Assembly: GCA_900660155.1 (NCBI GenBank)
Contig: CABFPE010000742.1
Location: forward strand, 112,264-176,263
Source of the DNA: Hofstenia miamia
Lineage: Eukaryota > Xenacoelomorpha > Acoela > Hofsteniidae
Direction: 5' to 3'
DNA: 64,000 bases
Every line of letters begins with the position of its first letter. Position 1 is the first letter of the stretch. Positions 45,701-56,388 of the stretch are shown here, piece by piece. The position numbers were made by a program, and so were the translations under genes. The notes below the pieces were generated by a model. The model was given only the letters and a program-made list of their open reading frames with translations. It did not search any database and had not been told where the DNA came from.

Positions 45701-47850
45701 CCTCCACAGTGTCATTTTCGTAAATTTCTATTTTTTCAATATTTTTATTCGCCCTGGACATGGCCTTCCGTGTTTGGAGTTTCTGCATCTGCTTGCAAAA
45801 TTGCCAGGTACAAATATTGGTAAATGATCATCGCTAATTCTGGATCCTTTAAGTGGAGTCCGCGAGTAACTCATAATATCTTTGGAAAGTATGCCATTTG
45901 CATTTTCACATTTCTTAGCTTCTACATGAAGAATATCTGAAAGGAAATTCCATGATCAAAAAATCTTCCAGATTTGCCCTTTTCAAACCACATGCAAGCA
46001 TGACCATATGTGAAAATATCCTTATGGTCCATTTGTTGGTTCGATATTGAAAATGTGGATATATAGCCAATATGCGATCTATCAAATCGACTCCACCAAT
46101 ATGTTTGTTGTATTGGCTTACCGAATCAGGTTGAGGAAGCCTCTTGTGTTTATTTTGATTTTGATTTTTCATCCAACGAAGAAATGTTGTTTTTGGTTCC
46201 GATATGTGTGTGCAGAGCTCAACATATACACAGAGTTGCTGTATTTCCGTATTGTGAGCCCCAAATTTTCTGAGTCATTCACAAACAACTGAGACTCACC
46301 GCGGGGCACATTGTTCTCGTCCGGAAGTTTTTCACGCAAATTTATTGGTAATCGATTCTTCATAAAGGTGCCTGTGACTCGAAATCCACGTTTGAGACGA
46401 TTTTCCGCTAAAGAAACTCCTGTGAAGAACCTATCCTGACGGATGACAGTACTGGTGTTCACACCTTCTAAAAGAGATACAACAGCTGCTTCGCCTTGGG
46501 GCAAGTTACAGTGTTCTTCTGCAAAGGTTTTAGATCCACAATAAGGCAGAAAGTTAAGCATTACGCCGCTGGGTTTGGAAATTGCTTACAACTTCAGTCC
46601 ACATGGATGGGGCTTACTTTTAATAACGATTTTTGTACTCAAAGGCATGCCTCCTGTGAAAGGGATTATCTGTTCGTCTACACAAAGATCTCCATGGCCA
46701 CGGGGAATCTTCAACATGGCCTTCTGTATACTCGCTATTACTGATCGGACCTTCCACAAGGGATCATCGTGTTTGACATTCTCAGAAACGTCGTCATCGT
46801 ACACACATTTCATTTTATTCCTGATCCGATAATAATTACGACGTTCCATTATTTCTTTCAAGCTCCCAATTACCCTCGTAATAATGACTCAGAGAGGGTA
46901 GTCTAAGTAGAGATGTTCAAATAGTAATTGAGAAATGGCGTAAAATATCCGCAAAATTCACCGGGACCAGATCATCTGCTGTAACAAGACGCTGTGTTGT
47001 CTTTTTGGCAATTTGTTCTATTAATTGGACAGAAAAATATTCAAAAAACCCTCGCGGATAAAGATTTTTGTTGAATATCAGAAAAATCTTGGTCATACAC
47101 AGCAGGATTTGGCGCTGAAGTATCTCTTGTAAACGTGAAATCATCTATTCTCTCCCATTTTTGCTGTCTTTTGTTTCCGGCCACTCTTCTTTTTTGACTG
47201 GTGTAGGCGCGGAATCAATATTTTTCTTGTCCTCTTCCATGTTTTCCATACCGGTATTATGCTCAAAAGTCATTGAGGGACTTTGAAGAATATCAATTTC
47301 ATTCAAAAAACTCTCGCTTTGAAGGTCTTTGAAATCATTCTCATTAGCATCCAAATTATACCAAAAATCTTCAGCATATGGTAAACTTGCATTTTTTCGA
47401 GGCCTAGAGGGGCCAGGCGTTGCACTTTCATCCATAAATTAGCTGAAAAGAACGTAAATGTTAAATTTGAAATGTATAAGAATATAAGGCTAGGATGTCA
47501 ATTGTACACACCCGCGTACATAACTAAAAACAAATAAAACTTCGATTAATTCTTATAATCAAGCAACAAAAATTTCATAAAAATGATTAAAATTCATTTT
47601 ATAAAGATTACGAAATCTGTTTGAATAATATAAGACGTTTATATTCACGAAATCTGCCAAAATCGGCAAAAAATTTGACCTGGTGAAACTGGCTTTTCGC
47701 TTTTACGTATTAATAATGTTAAAGGTCACTCACTGACGTGTTTTGTCGTTTAATTAATGTGTTTCAATCGCTGCTGCAATCTGATTGATTGTTAATTTGC
47801 TACGTCAATTCCTCGCGCGTACACAGCTGTGTACAAATACACTGTGGAGG
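45701..47850 (-). mobile_element. piggyBac transposon relic B, nearly complete
   Basis: The transposase reads from 47435 down to about 45900 with few breaks. CCTCCACAGTGT at 45701-45712 is exactly inverted at 47839-47850 and may be the terminal repeats. TTAA target sites are not visible next to these, so the true ends could lie elsewhere. GTACACAGCTGTGTAC (47819-47834) is a perfect 16-base palindrome just inside the right end. The good state of the frames suggests a younger copy than relic A. Confidence 0.7.
45915..47435 (-). pseudogene. piggyBac-like transposase pseudogene B
   Basis: The N-terminus starts MDESATPGPSRPRKNA, an acidic disordered region of about 95 residues typical for piggyBac enzymes. 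Then follow LCVDEQIIPFTG (46860-46586 piece; first catalytic Asp), RQDRFFTGVSLAENRLKRG (46561-46169 piece; second Asp) and YNKHIGGVDLIDR (46172-45915 piece; third Asp). All three Asp residues of the DDD triad are therefore present. Open pieces nearly abut in different frames (47435-47145, 47144-46917, 46861-46586, 46561-46169, 46172-45915), so four or five frame changes or stops separate them from a working gene. The usual Cys-rich C-terminal zinc domain is not seen after 45915. Confidence 0.8.
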
Positions 47851-49099
47851 ATAAAAAAATCGTTATAAAACGGTTGTTGTAAACCAATCATATTACATTT
47901 GATAGGTTACGATTTCGCCGGGAATTTTTTTTTAAGCAAATAGTAGAGGTCGCTATTAATCAATTCTACTGAGTATTTGTAAATAAACTTCTATCCAAGT
48001 AAGAAACTGAAAATGTACAATGAATCTATTTGTCATACTAAACTCACAGAAGAAAAATTATTTTGAAACTCTTTCTTGATTTTAGGGGATATGATGCCAC
48101 TGATACATTCTAATAGATACGGACATATAATTTTAAGACAAATTGATGATTTATTACAGGAGAATTTTTGGATAAATGATTTTCAAAACTCCTGCAAAAT
48201 CTAGAAATGAGCACTGATCACACTCATTTGAAAATAACATCTAATCATCAAACACGAATTTGACGAAAATTAACTAATATTGTTGCTAAAATAGAGATTT
48301 ACTATGTATTTTGTCAGAAAATCGAGTGTTACTAATTTTTAATCCTATGGTAATAAATTGTAATTGGCATTGAGAATCATTTTCCAATTAACCTATTTTC
48401 AATTTCAAAATCGATTTTTATGTCGAATGGTTTTCTATTATTTTTTATTATTTAGTAAATTGTGATATTTTCTGTTTGTAGAAGCAAAGACTCATTTCGT
48501 AATGATACGTAAATAAATATAAAGCTGCTGAAAAGTGTTAGTAGCCTATGTTCCTAGCAGGATTATCATTATTTTATTTCAAACTTCTTATTACCCGTGG
48601 CCTCTCTAAGTCTTGTCTTGTATTTTCTCAATTGTTTGGTTCCTGCTACCAAGCATTATTTAGGGTCTTCTGTCTAGTCTTAAGCTTATCATGTCCTCAA
48701 TTAGCTATTCTAACTTTTCCAATCTGCTTTTGCTTTATTCTCATATTTTTTTCAATAGCAGATTTTGATTATTACCTTCAATTGCTGGTCATATATTATA
48801 TTACATTCCTCCGTATACTCTAACCTATTCAACTCTATAATGCTCTTTACCTCTATAAAAATGTGTTATACAAAAAAACAAGAGATAAAGTAATAAGTTT
48901 GGACAAATAACCCTTAGTCGAAAATACTTTAATTCCTTAGAGAATCTATATTGATTTACAAGAAATTGGAAAGATTTTCAAATATTCTTAATGCAACTTC
49001 AAAGATTTTTTTTAAGAAAAAATGTTGAAATTCACAAAATGAAATTAATAATCCAATTAAAAATCCACGATTTAAAAAGCAATTATTAAATGTATCTTA
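47851..49099. other. Intron-like sequence, no element seen
   Basis: A 91-codon frame at 48548-48823 is strongly hydrophobic because the strand is T-rich, without motif or splice context; I do not call it a gene. The rest is AT-rich. Confidence 0.45.
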
Positions 49100-50920
49100 C
49101 TGCCCGCATAAGAAATTCGCTAATTATTTTATTCAACCACTAGAAGATGAATTATCACTTGCCTGTTCTGAAAATAAGGACTTAGTACTTCTCGGAGATT
49201 GAAATATAGATTATTTTAATGCTAATGACCAATGTAAAATGGATCTGTTTTTCAACACATTTAATCTAATATTGGCCAATAAAGAAATGCCTGCTAGAAT
49301 CAAATCAACGAGTAGTACACTAATTGACTACGTCATATTCGTTGACAACAATGCATACTATGAGTACACCACTTCTGAATGCTCATTCTCTGATCACTGC
49401 TTTCCTTTTATTAAATTTCGTAAGTCTCTTTCAGCCCTAAAAATACAATTAAATGGATTAAAACTCGTGAAAAGTGTTTTGAAAAAATTGGTAATTTTAA
49501 ATCATCCTTATCAGAAATTTGGTTTCCTGTATATTCTGCAAAAAATTTAAATGAAATGCTGGAAAAATTCTTAGAAATTTTTTAGTTTGATTTCATTAGA
49601 TTTTGCCCTGAAAAGAATATAATGATTAAATCCAGTGCAAAATCCAAAGCAAGCAATATTGCACCCAATAAACCATGGATAACTGTTTAGTTGTATAACA
49701 TTGATTCGCGAAAAAGACAATGCGTATATACATTTTATGAATTCTCGAATATAAAAAGGCTAGAAATTCGTCCAACATTGAATTGCTTAAAGCATTCAAC
49801 GAAATCGTTAATAAAGAATACGTGCAACTTCCCAATGCAGTCAAAATGGAAGCTCATACATTAAATAACAAATTATAAGAGATCTAAATCAAACTCTATT
49901 GATGTGATAAAAGATCAGCATGAAAACAATCTTACTGACAATTTAGAAATATCTAATGTTTTATACAAAATCTTTATTAATATAGGAAAATGCAACGGCC
50001 CAGTAATTTAGTACGTAAACGCTTCCCGCACAATTTTTACACCTGAATATTCTTTCTGCTTTTCAACCAATTTTGAAATTATTAAATCAATCCATAAGCT
50101 TAAAACCAACAAATCGAGCGGTCCCTCAAACATTCCGTCATAGGCTTTCAAAATTACTGCAGGCATCATTGCATATCAATTAAACTTTATCTTTAATAAA
50201 TGCATAAAGTGTAATTACTTTCCAGATAACCTGAAACTTGCTCACATTACTCCTATTTTTAAGAAAAATGATCCATCAATTGCCAATAATTATCGGCCAA
50301 TCTCAATCACTTGTCCAATAAGCAAAATATTCGAAAGAATATTACATATTAAAATAACGGAACATTTAAATAAGTATTATTTTTTATCAAACATGCAATT
50401 TGGATTTCGCAAAATTTCTCAACTAATGCATTATTAAATGCTGCTGAAAAATGTAGAGCATCCCTCGATTCTAATAAATTTGTAGCTATAGCCTACTTAG
50501 GTCTCTCAAAGGCTTTTGATTCTAATAATCATAACATACTAATTATAAAACTATCTCACTTAGGATTTTCTTGTAATAGTAAGCAAGTGATAACTAGTGA
50601 CTTTAATCAAAGATTCCAGATAGTTCAATTAAACGATATTTTTTCGGAATGGTTGCCGGTTTACGACGGGGTACTTCAGTGAACGATTCTAGGTCCAGTT
50701 TTTTGCTATTTATATGTAATGACATGAATTCTATAACTAATTGCAATTTAATCCAATATGCCGATGACACATTCATTTTTAGCAGTGAAATCTGTAGAAT
50801 TGGATTGTAATAAATTGTCAAAAAATTTTGCCAGCATAAGTTGAATATTAATGAAGCTAAAACAGAATTTTGTATTTTTTGAGCCCAATAAAAGTATTTA
50901 CCATGTTTCTGCAGTAACAG
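49100..50920 (+). mobile_element. LINE B, 5' and middle part, CR1/Jockey-like
   Basis: The order endonuclease end, linker, RT is recognisable. It is truncated at the 5' end, with ORF1 and the start of the endonuclease missing. The sequence breaks off at about 50920, where a hAT-like end starts, and resumes at about 52200. Many stops are present. Confidence 0.75.
49105..50915 (+). pseudogene. LINE B ORF2: endonuclease end and reverse transcriptase, broken
   Basis: KFANYFIQPLEDELS, then LGD and NIDYFN, and in the open frame 49239-49550 MDLFFNTFNLILANKEMPA and SECSFSDHC form the last part of an APE-type endonuclease; SDH holds the catalytic His pair region. The RT domain is read from about 50200: NLKLAHITPIFKK, NYRPISITCPISKIFERIL, LSNMQFGF, LGLSKAFDS and QYADDTFIF near 50757. 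Numerous stops and shifts separate these. The YADD box is intact in this copy. Confidence 0.75.
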
Positions 50921-51110
50921 GGTGTCAGCGCATTTCAACTTATAAATTTCCAGGCAATTCAAAGCAGTTCCAGGCCGAACTTCAACCATTTTCCAGGCTG
51001 TAACGCACACTTGACTTTTTTAATTTTCCGGTAATTCCTGTCTGAACGCTATTTTCCGGGAAAAATAAGAGTCGATTGGAAAAACGATTTTGTATTATAC
51101 AAAGTCTCTC
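50921..51110. mobile_element. hAT-like terminus inserted in LINE B
   Basis: CAGGGTGTCAGCGCATTTC begins at about 50921 and is followed by three TTTCCAGGC/TTCCAGGCC repeats and TTTTCCGG words. CAGGGTGTC starts and repeated TTCCAGG words next to them are usual for one group of hAT elements. No inverted partner (GACACCCTG) was found downstream as far as 52200, so only one end is recognised or the other is lost. Confidence 0.5.
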
Positions 51111-52199
51111 CAAAGTACTCAATTCAAAATTCTACTTGTTAGAATTCATTTTGTATCCAAAATCAAAAGCTGTCAAAAATTAAAACAGCGAATAATAATT
51201 GATAAGAAATTGCGAAGAATACAAAACAATTTCGACAAGAGGTTACAGCTACGAAGTTTTTAAAACAAAAAGTATCAATACAAAGTAAAAGCTGATTATA
51301 AATCCTGTACAGAATAGTTAAACTAAAAAGTTTGTTTTTTTCTTGAGTCTAAAGCAGCTTGCGTCGAAATTATTTCTGTATTTTTCTTTAGCTGCTTTAC
51401 GAATGGCATTTGATTCAGCCAATATCTTTGTATCGTTTTTCATCTCCGCTAATTTCGCTTGTTTATCCGCAAGGTCGGTGAGATGCCTGATTTCTTTGGT
51501 AAACCTAAAGTTTACGTCCATATTAATTGTTGTAAGTTCATCTCTTATTTAAGAAATTATCCTGACCAAATGATATTTCGAAAAAACTGATTTATTTGCT
51601 CTGTTATGTACCACAAAAAAACTTTTCGTCAGTCTTCACATTTCATTATATTAATAATGACTTCCAATTTTGTGTACATGGTGTGATACTAGCACCGCAT
51701 TCAAAACAGAAACCACTTAGAACCCATAAATTGCAAAAAAAAATTATGGCACAACCCAAGTGGATGATTAAATTACAATAAGATTAGAAACTATAGCACT
51801 GGGAATTGACGAAGAAATAATTAGGCAGAAAAATGTTTGGCCACTTAACTATTAGTGAAAATTTACAAAATATTTTTTAAACTATAAAATTAAAAAATAG
51901 CAACGGATTAAAATATTAAAATAACATTACTTTAAAACAAATATATATGTTAACTCCTATGTATTTGTATAATTTAAGAGTTAGTAAATTATGAAAATTC
52001 ATTAGATTATTTTAGTAATTTTAATAGGCTCAATGAAAACACATGTCTTTAGTTAAGTCTCAAATTCATTTACTAGACACTTTGCTAAGAAATGAAGAAG
52101 TTTTCCATCACTATAACATTCATGGACATACATAAAATACAAAATTCCAAAGAAATGCTGAATATAATTTGTTTTGTGATTTGTTTATTGTCTGTAATA
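51111..52199. other. Insert of unknown nature within LINE B
   Basis: The stretch between the hAT-like end and the continuation of LINE B. A minus-strand 67-codon frame (51521-51318) starting MDVNFRFTKEIRHL is rich in Lys, Glu and Ala and likely coiled-coil, but unrecognised. A plus-strand frame at 51596-51781 is also unrecognised. It may be the decayed body of the hAT-like element. Confidence 0.35.
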
Positions 52200-52985
52200 T
52201 TATTATTAATATTTTAATTATATTCCTATATATTAGAATGAAGGCCTTTCAATTCAACTCTCATATCAATTTAATAGTTAGAAAATTAGCTATAGGTATA
52301 AAAAGTATGACACTAGAAGTTAGGCAATTACTACCTTGTGTGATAATTCAATTTTTCGATCCCTTTATTATGAGTCACCTTAATTACGCAAAGATATTTA
52401 CTGATGTAAACGATGTCCTTTATAAAAACTTGATATTCAATTAAAATGGGCATTAAATATTTCAGTGAAAAACTCATCGAAAACTAAGCATTACATCTCT
52501 AGGTCGATTCTCTTTCAAAAACAACTCGTCATATTGAATACTCTGCTGACATTCTTCAAGCTAATCAAAAACCTACCACCTTATAATGTGTTTAAGATGC
52601 CGGGATTTACTCGTAAACATAATTCAAGATCAAAAATTTTTACATCTGTTTAGTATAAGAAAAATTTTTAAAGAAATCATTCATTAATGTTGCCATTCCA
52701 ACCTGGAATTCATTACCAAAACGAATTCAAAATATTGAAAAATTAAAATCCTTTGAAAAGCCTTTAAAATCTTCCTTAAATAAAAATATATATCTGCTAA
52801 ATCATAGCTAGGATAAAAATTTTATAACAGTGACTATACTATAAGTCTATAACTCGTTATTAATATATTACTATAGTAATTTATCCATAGCCTGGAAGAT
52901 TTCTTTCGTAATTTATGTGAATATTTAATGACGTTATTCAGATAAAGTATAAGTTATTTAATTGTTAACATTTATTCGAATAAAG
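52200..52985 (+). pseudogene. LINE B, 3' part: thumb and C-terminal region
   Basis: The open frame to 52444 includes FNSHINLIVRKLAIGIKSM and FFDPFIMSHLNYAKI, matching the LINE thumb pattern where a helix of K-L-x-x-x-I is followed by S-L-x-x-S-x-L-x-Y. The frame at 52465-52653 continues with the C-terminal block, and NVAIPTWNSLPKRIQN (about 52690-52740) is the family's late W-N-S-L-P tract. Order and strand agree with the RT at 50.2-50.9 kb, so I treat both as one element split by an insertion. The 3' end is near 52810-52985, without a clear tail. Confidence 0.65.
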
Positions 52986-54668
52986 AATGCCTTATCTTAT
53001 TATCAAAATCATTGCGAAATTTTTGAAAAAACATAAAAATACAAATTATAAACTTATTCTGTATTTAAAATACCATTGCATCTCAATGAATTGCATTCCC
53101 CGAGTCGTCTCCCAATTAGTTCTGAACACAATTTGCATTGAAATAAAATCCCATTGAGAGCATTCTTTGATATTACAATTTAATTCTAATAAAGAATTCA
53201 GCCATAAAATGCATAAAACGCAAACAACTTAGCTGACTTTTAGCAATAATTACCATTTTTATTTGTGTGCAAAGTTTAAAGTTAATGAAATAATTTATAT
53301 TTCGAATGCGGATAAATCTTATAGATACGGTTGCATTTTATTAAGATATGCTTGCATTAAAGATGTCTAAATATTGTCAAAACTAGTTAAGAGACGAATG
53401 TTGCTCTCATAATTTGGATGTAGATATTTTTTATTTAAGTGATATAAAATGTTTTTGCAATGAATGCCAATATGTATTTTTTCGAATTTCAGAGCACCCC
53501 AATTATTATAAGCAAAAGTGTATTGATTTAATACAATCTTGTTCCAAATTGCGTTTTAAAGGTTAATAGATTTTTTAGGAGTGCTCACACTCCAATTATA
53601 ATTGGCTTTAAAAGAACTATGTTGAAAGCAAGATATAACAAAAAAATTTATAACATTTATTTCTAACATAAAGCTTGCAAAAATATATGTAATTTAAAAT
53701 GTGCATATTTCCATTTCAGTATATACATAATATTCTAGGTAGTGCACATGTCTGACCCCTATCCCATAACTATAGAAATAGGCCCGTTGACTTGTTCACG
53801 CTCGTTTCCTAGTCCTGTTAGTCCCTTAGTTGAATGTTATTTAACTAAAATATCTTGATGAATTAAGAAAAAATGCTAATGTGCTATTGCGTATGCATAT
53901 TTAAAATTCCATAAAAACTATCAATGTAATTTACACAAAAAACCAAGTTTTTACTTTGTTGACATCACTGTGAAGATTATTTTTGTAACTAAAAAGTTAT
54001 AATTGAGTCTTGTTTCGACTAGATTTATCAACAAGTTATTTCACTTCATTTCATTTAGAGATTGTTTATCAAATCACTTAGCTATAATTGATAATCCATC
54101 CAATATTATGAAATAGTTTACGGTTTTTTTTGTGATTAGTTGTTTAATGGAATCGGAGTTTTATTTTTCACAATACCTGTAGGATGCTCCATTGCTTGAA
54201 TAATCTTTTACAATAAGTAAATTACATTAGATCAATTCAAATGATCTTAAACTTATTCTGAAGTTTACAACTTCTTATGTTACAATATGATGTACATCTG
54301 AACGATATTTTCATCATTGCAATATCAGAAGATGGCAGTAAGACTTATGTTTTTGATATTGATGAAGAGAGTTAATTTTATGTAGCTTATTTGAATATCG
54401 GATGTGCTGGGTTGTAATTTTTGCTATAAATCTACATGAAGGTTAGTTTTCCTGTAATTCAACTAAAGTAAATCTGTCCGTAAATGGGTTGAATTGTGTC
54501 GCATTTTTTAATTGCGCTGGATTGGCTCACGTAATAAAATGATATAGGACCTTATATACCAGTAAATGTGTTGGTGCATTGTTTGAAGCTAGTGTGGGTC
54601 ATGATTGAGTTATTGAAGGACTTTATGTATTTTAACATTTAATACATTTTATATTTGTTTCTTTTCAG
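52986..54668. other. Intron-like sequence with a weak exon candidate
   Basis: Mostly featureless AT-rich DNA. An acceptor TTCGAATTTCAG at 53481-53492 is followed by an open stretch to 53561 reading HPNYYKQK in the phase needed after 38651. CCAATTATAATTGG at about 53590 is a 14-base palindrome. A stretch at about 53693-53735 resembles 55120-55165. Confidence 0.4.
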
Positions 54669-54742
54669 ACGTGCTTATATCTATTGGTCATTAAAAGAAA
54701 AGGCCCGTAAAAGCATTGAAATTGTATTTGAGTCATATATGG
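54669..54742 (+). CDS. Glycosyltransferase-like exon, short helical insert
   Basis: The acceptor TTTGTTTCTTTTCAG is strong and the donor GTAAAA begins at 54743. One base, 24 codons and one base give RAYIYWSLKEKARKS and IEIVFESYM, a likely amphipathic helix. The exit phase 1 fits the exon at 55440, making a Glu codon. The entry needs a two-base overhang, which the exon ending at 38651 does not give. The peptide itself carries no family motif, so its membership depends on the phase match to 55440. Confidence 0.45.
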
Positions 54743-55439
54743 GTAAAATTTTCACATACTTTGGAGTTGGTTTGGGTGAGCCAGATTATAATCTCAATAG
54801 AATTGGCCCGAAATTCATTGGTTGAATTTTAGCTTGGGTTGGGCCAACACATCTTGGCCCATTTAGAGCCCTGCAGTAGTTTCATAGAAAGATATATAGA
54901 ACATATACTTAGACCATTTTTATAAATACATGATTTGAAACGAAAGGCTTTAAGAACTAAAATCCTCGAACAATTACAAATAATCAACTTATTTTCAGAG
55001 CCCATATACCCGGCCTATGTTTTTGGTACAAAAGCCAGGCCAGTTCTTATTGTGAATCCTTTTATTTTCACTTTCTTAAAATTCAATTATGGCTGCAAGT
55101 ATGGGCGAAAACTTTGTTATAAATTAAAATGTGCATATTTCAGTGTATACATAATGTTCAACCAAGCATGTAGTTAGTTGAATTCTTATTGTCAAAGATT
55201 TCATTGATGTTTTCTTAAAATTTAAAATGAACTAATAACTCTTCAGTAATAATTGCTCAATTCAGGGCACCTGTCAATGCCCCCGCCCTAAGGCTGGTAT
55301 TGAGTATATTAGCAGTAATTATTTTGTTTTATATTTGGAACAAATAAGGCGAAAGTTCTTGTTGGTTGCTTAAAATATCAATGGCAAATTTATTGGTGTA
55401 ATGTATGTAGTATCTAAAATATAATCTTTTGAGTTTTAG

Positions 55440-55604
55440 AACTAATGGCAGGGAAGCGAGCATATCTTTTAAGCAGACATGCAAAGAATGAGCACCCCAA
55501 TTGTGATCTAAGATCAACTGCCCGGTGTAAATTATTGCCCTACATATCTATAGATGTATTTGTTTTTAAATCACCAAGGAAGTGGAATTTTACCAGATTT
55601 AAGG
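55440..55604 (+). CDS. Glycosyltransferase-like exon, middle of catalytic domain
   Basis: The acceptor GAGTTTTAG ends at 55439 and the donor GTATGT starts at 55605. Two bases, 54 codons and one base read through GKRAYLLSRHAKNEHPNC and DVFVFKSP. In the family I have in mind, an A-L-S-R tract is followed by a Cys-containing loop and then S-x-D-x-W/V-F-K-x-P, as here. Entry and exit phases fit the exons on both sides, the exit making an Asp codon with 56180. Confidence 0.6.
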
Positions 55605-56103
55605 GTATGTATTTTTACATTTTTCGTAACAGCCTTTGTAGAAAGTTAAAATATATTGATTTTATTGAATCATGCAGTCAAAATTTCATTTGGTTTTTTA
55701 AGCTATATGTTATTATAATAACAAGCAATATGTGAATTTTAAATTCAGGATTAATAAACTTTTAAATCATTTTGAAATTTTGCTTTAATTATTAATACAT
55801 TTACACAAAGATGCTTGCAAAATTTAATTAATAACAACTTTGAAAAATTGCATCAAGATCTAAAACCCTTCAAATATGTATTTATTTAATTGTGAGCACT
55901 TGGTAAAATAGAAAAATCCATTTTAAGAGCATTGTTAGTGCTTAGAAATGCCTGTTATGTAATAATGTAATGAATAAAAAATTCGCTATAAATGGTCAAT
56001 GCAACAACTGCACAATTGCCACCATCTACAAAAATATTTTGAAATCAATGCAATAATTTTTTAAGGTTTGATTTCAGCTCAATGATAATGCCAGTAAATG
56101 AAA

Positions 56104-56163
56104 TTTGCATGAATTATCCTTATGTTCTTGAAAATTGCATGAATTATCCTTATGTTCTTGAAA
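56104..56163 (+). repeat. 30-bp tandem repeat beside the last acceptor
   Basis: TTGCATGAATTATCCTTATG and the following TTCTTGAAAA occur twice head to tail, with no differences, ending 16 bases before the last exon. Copies could alter the branch-point spacing. Confidence 0.9.
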
Positions 56164-56179
56164 ATACATTTAATTTTAG

Positions 56180-56388
56180 ATGAAAATATTCATTTGCCTC
56201 TAAACTATCGCCTGGGTGAAGCTTTGATTGGGAAGTTTCTTATTACTCAAGGAATGAATCTCAGAAATCCATGTAATCATATCAAGTTTTATCACTACCA
56301 CTGCAGCAATCTTCGTGAGACTCCACCAAAAACGTTTTCAAGTTACCGCCTTTATTTAGATTTAAGAATTCCCCCAAGTGGTTTTTAA
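56180..56388 (+). CDS. Glycosyltransferase-like last exon with stop
   Basis: The acceptor TTTAATTTTAG ends at 56179; the exon enters in phase 1 to make DENIHLPLNY and runs to TAA at 56386-56388. LNYRLGEALIGKFL matches the position of the L-G-x-x-G-x-DN-x-x-A tract, and NPCNHIKFYHYHCSNLR matches an N-P-C-x-x-I-K-x-x-H-x-H tract, often the last conserved block of such enzymes; the two His residues after the Lys are candidates for metal or phosphate contacts. The protein ends about 20 residues later. This is the clearest exon of the gene. A 30-bp tandem repeat lies just upstream of its acceptor. Confidence 0.6.

Larger units (their letters stand above)
24841..56388 (+). other. Putative host gene span: type II membrane glycosyltransferase-like, about 31.5 kb
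   Basis: This is the only host gene I can support. Candidate exons: 24841-24934 (start and signal anchor), 25313-25357 (weak), 32680-32897, 38420-38651, 54669-54742, 55440-55604 and 56180-56388 (stop). Phases agree for 32897 to 38420 (0/0), 54742 to 55440 (1/1) and 55604 to 56180 (1/1). They do not agree for 25357 to 32680, nor for 38651 (phase 1) to 54669 (needs phase 2), so exons are missing there. The visible protein of more than 300 residues has the layout of a Golgi GT-A-type transferase. The family is recognised from memory of conserved spacing, not from a search. Introns hold most of the transposon fossils. Confidence 0.5.

Noticed and set aside
48548-48823. Hydrophobic 91-codon frame as a membrane protein
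   Set aside because: Hydrophobicity follows from T-rich DNA; no splice sites, homology or promoter support.
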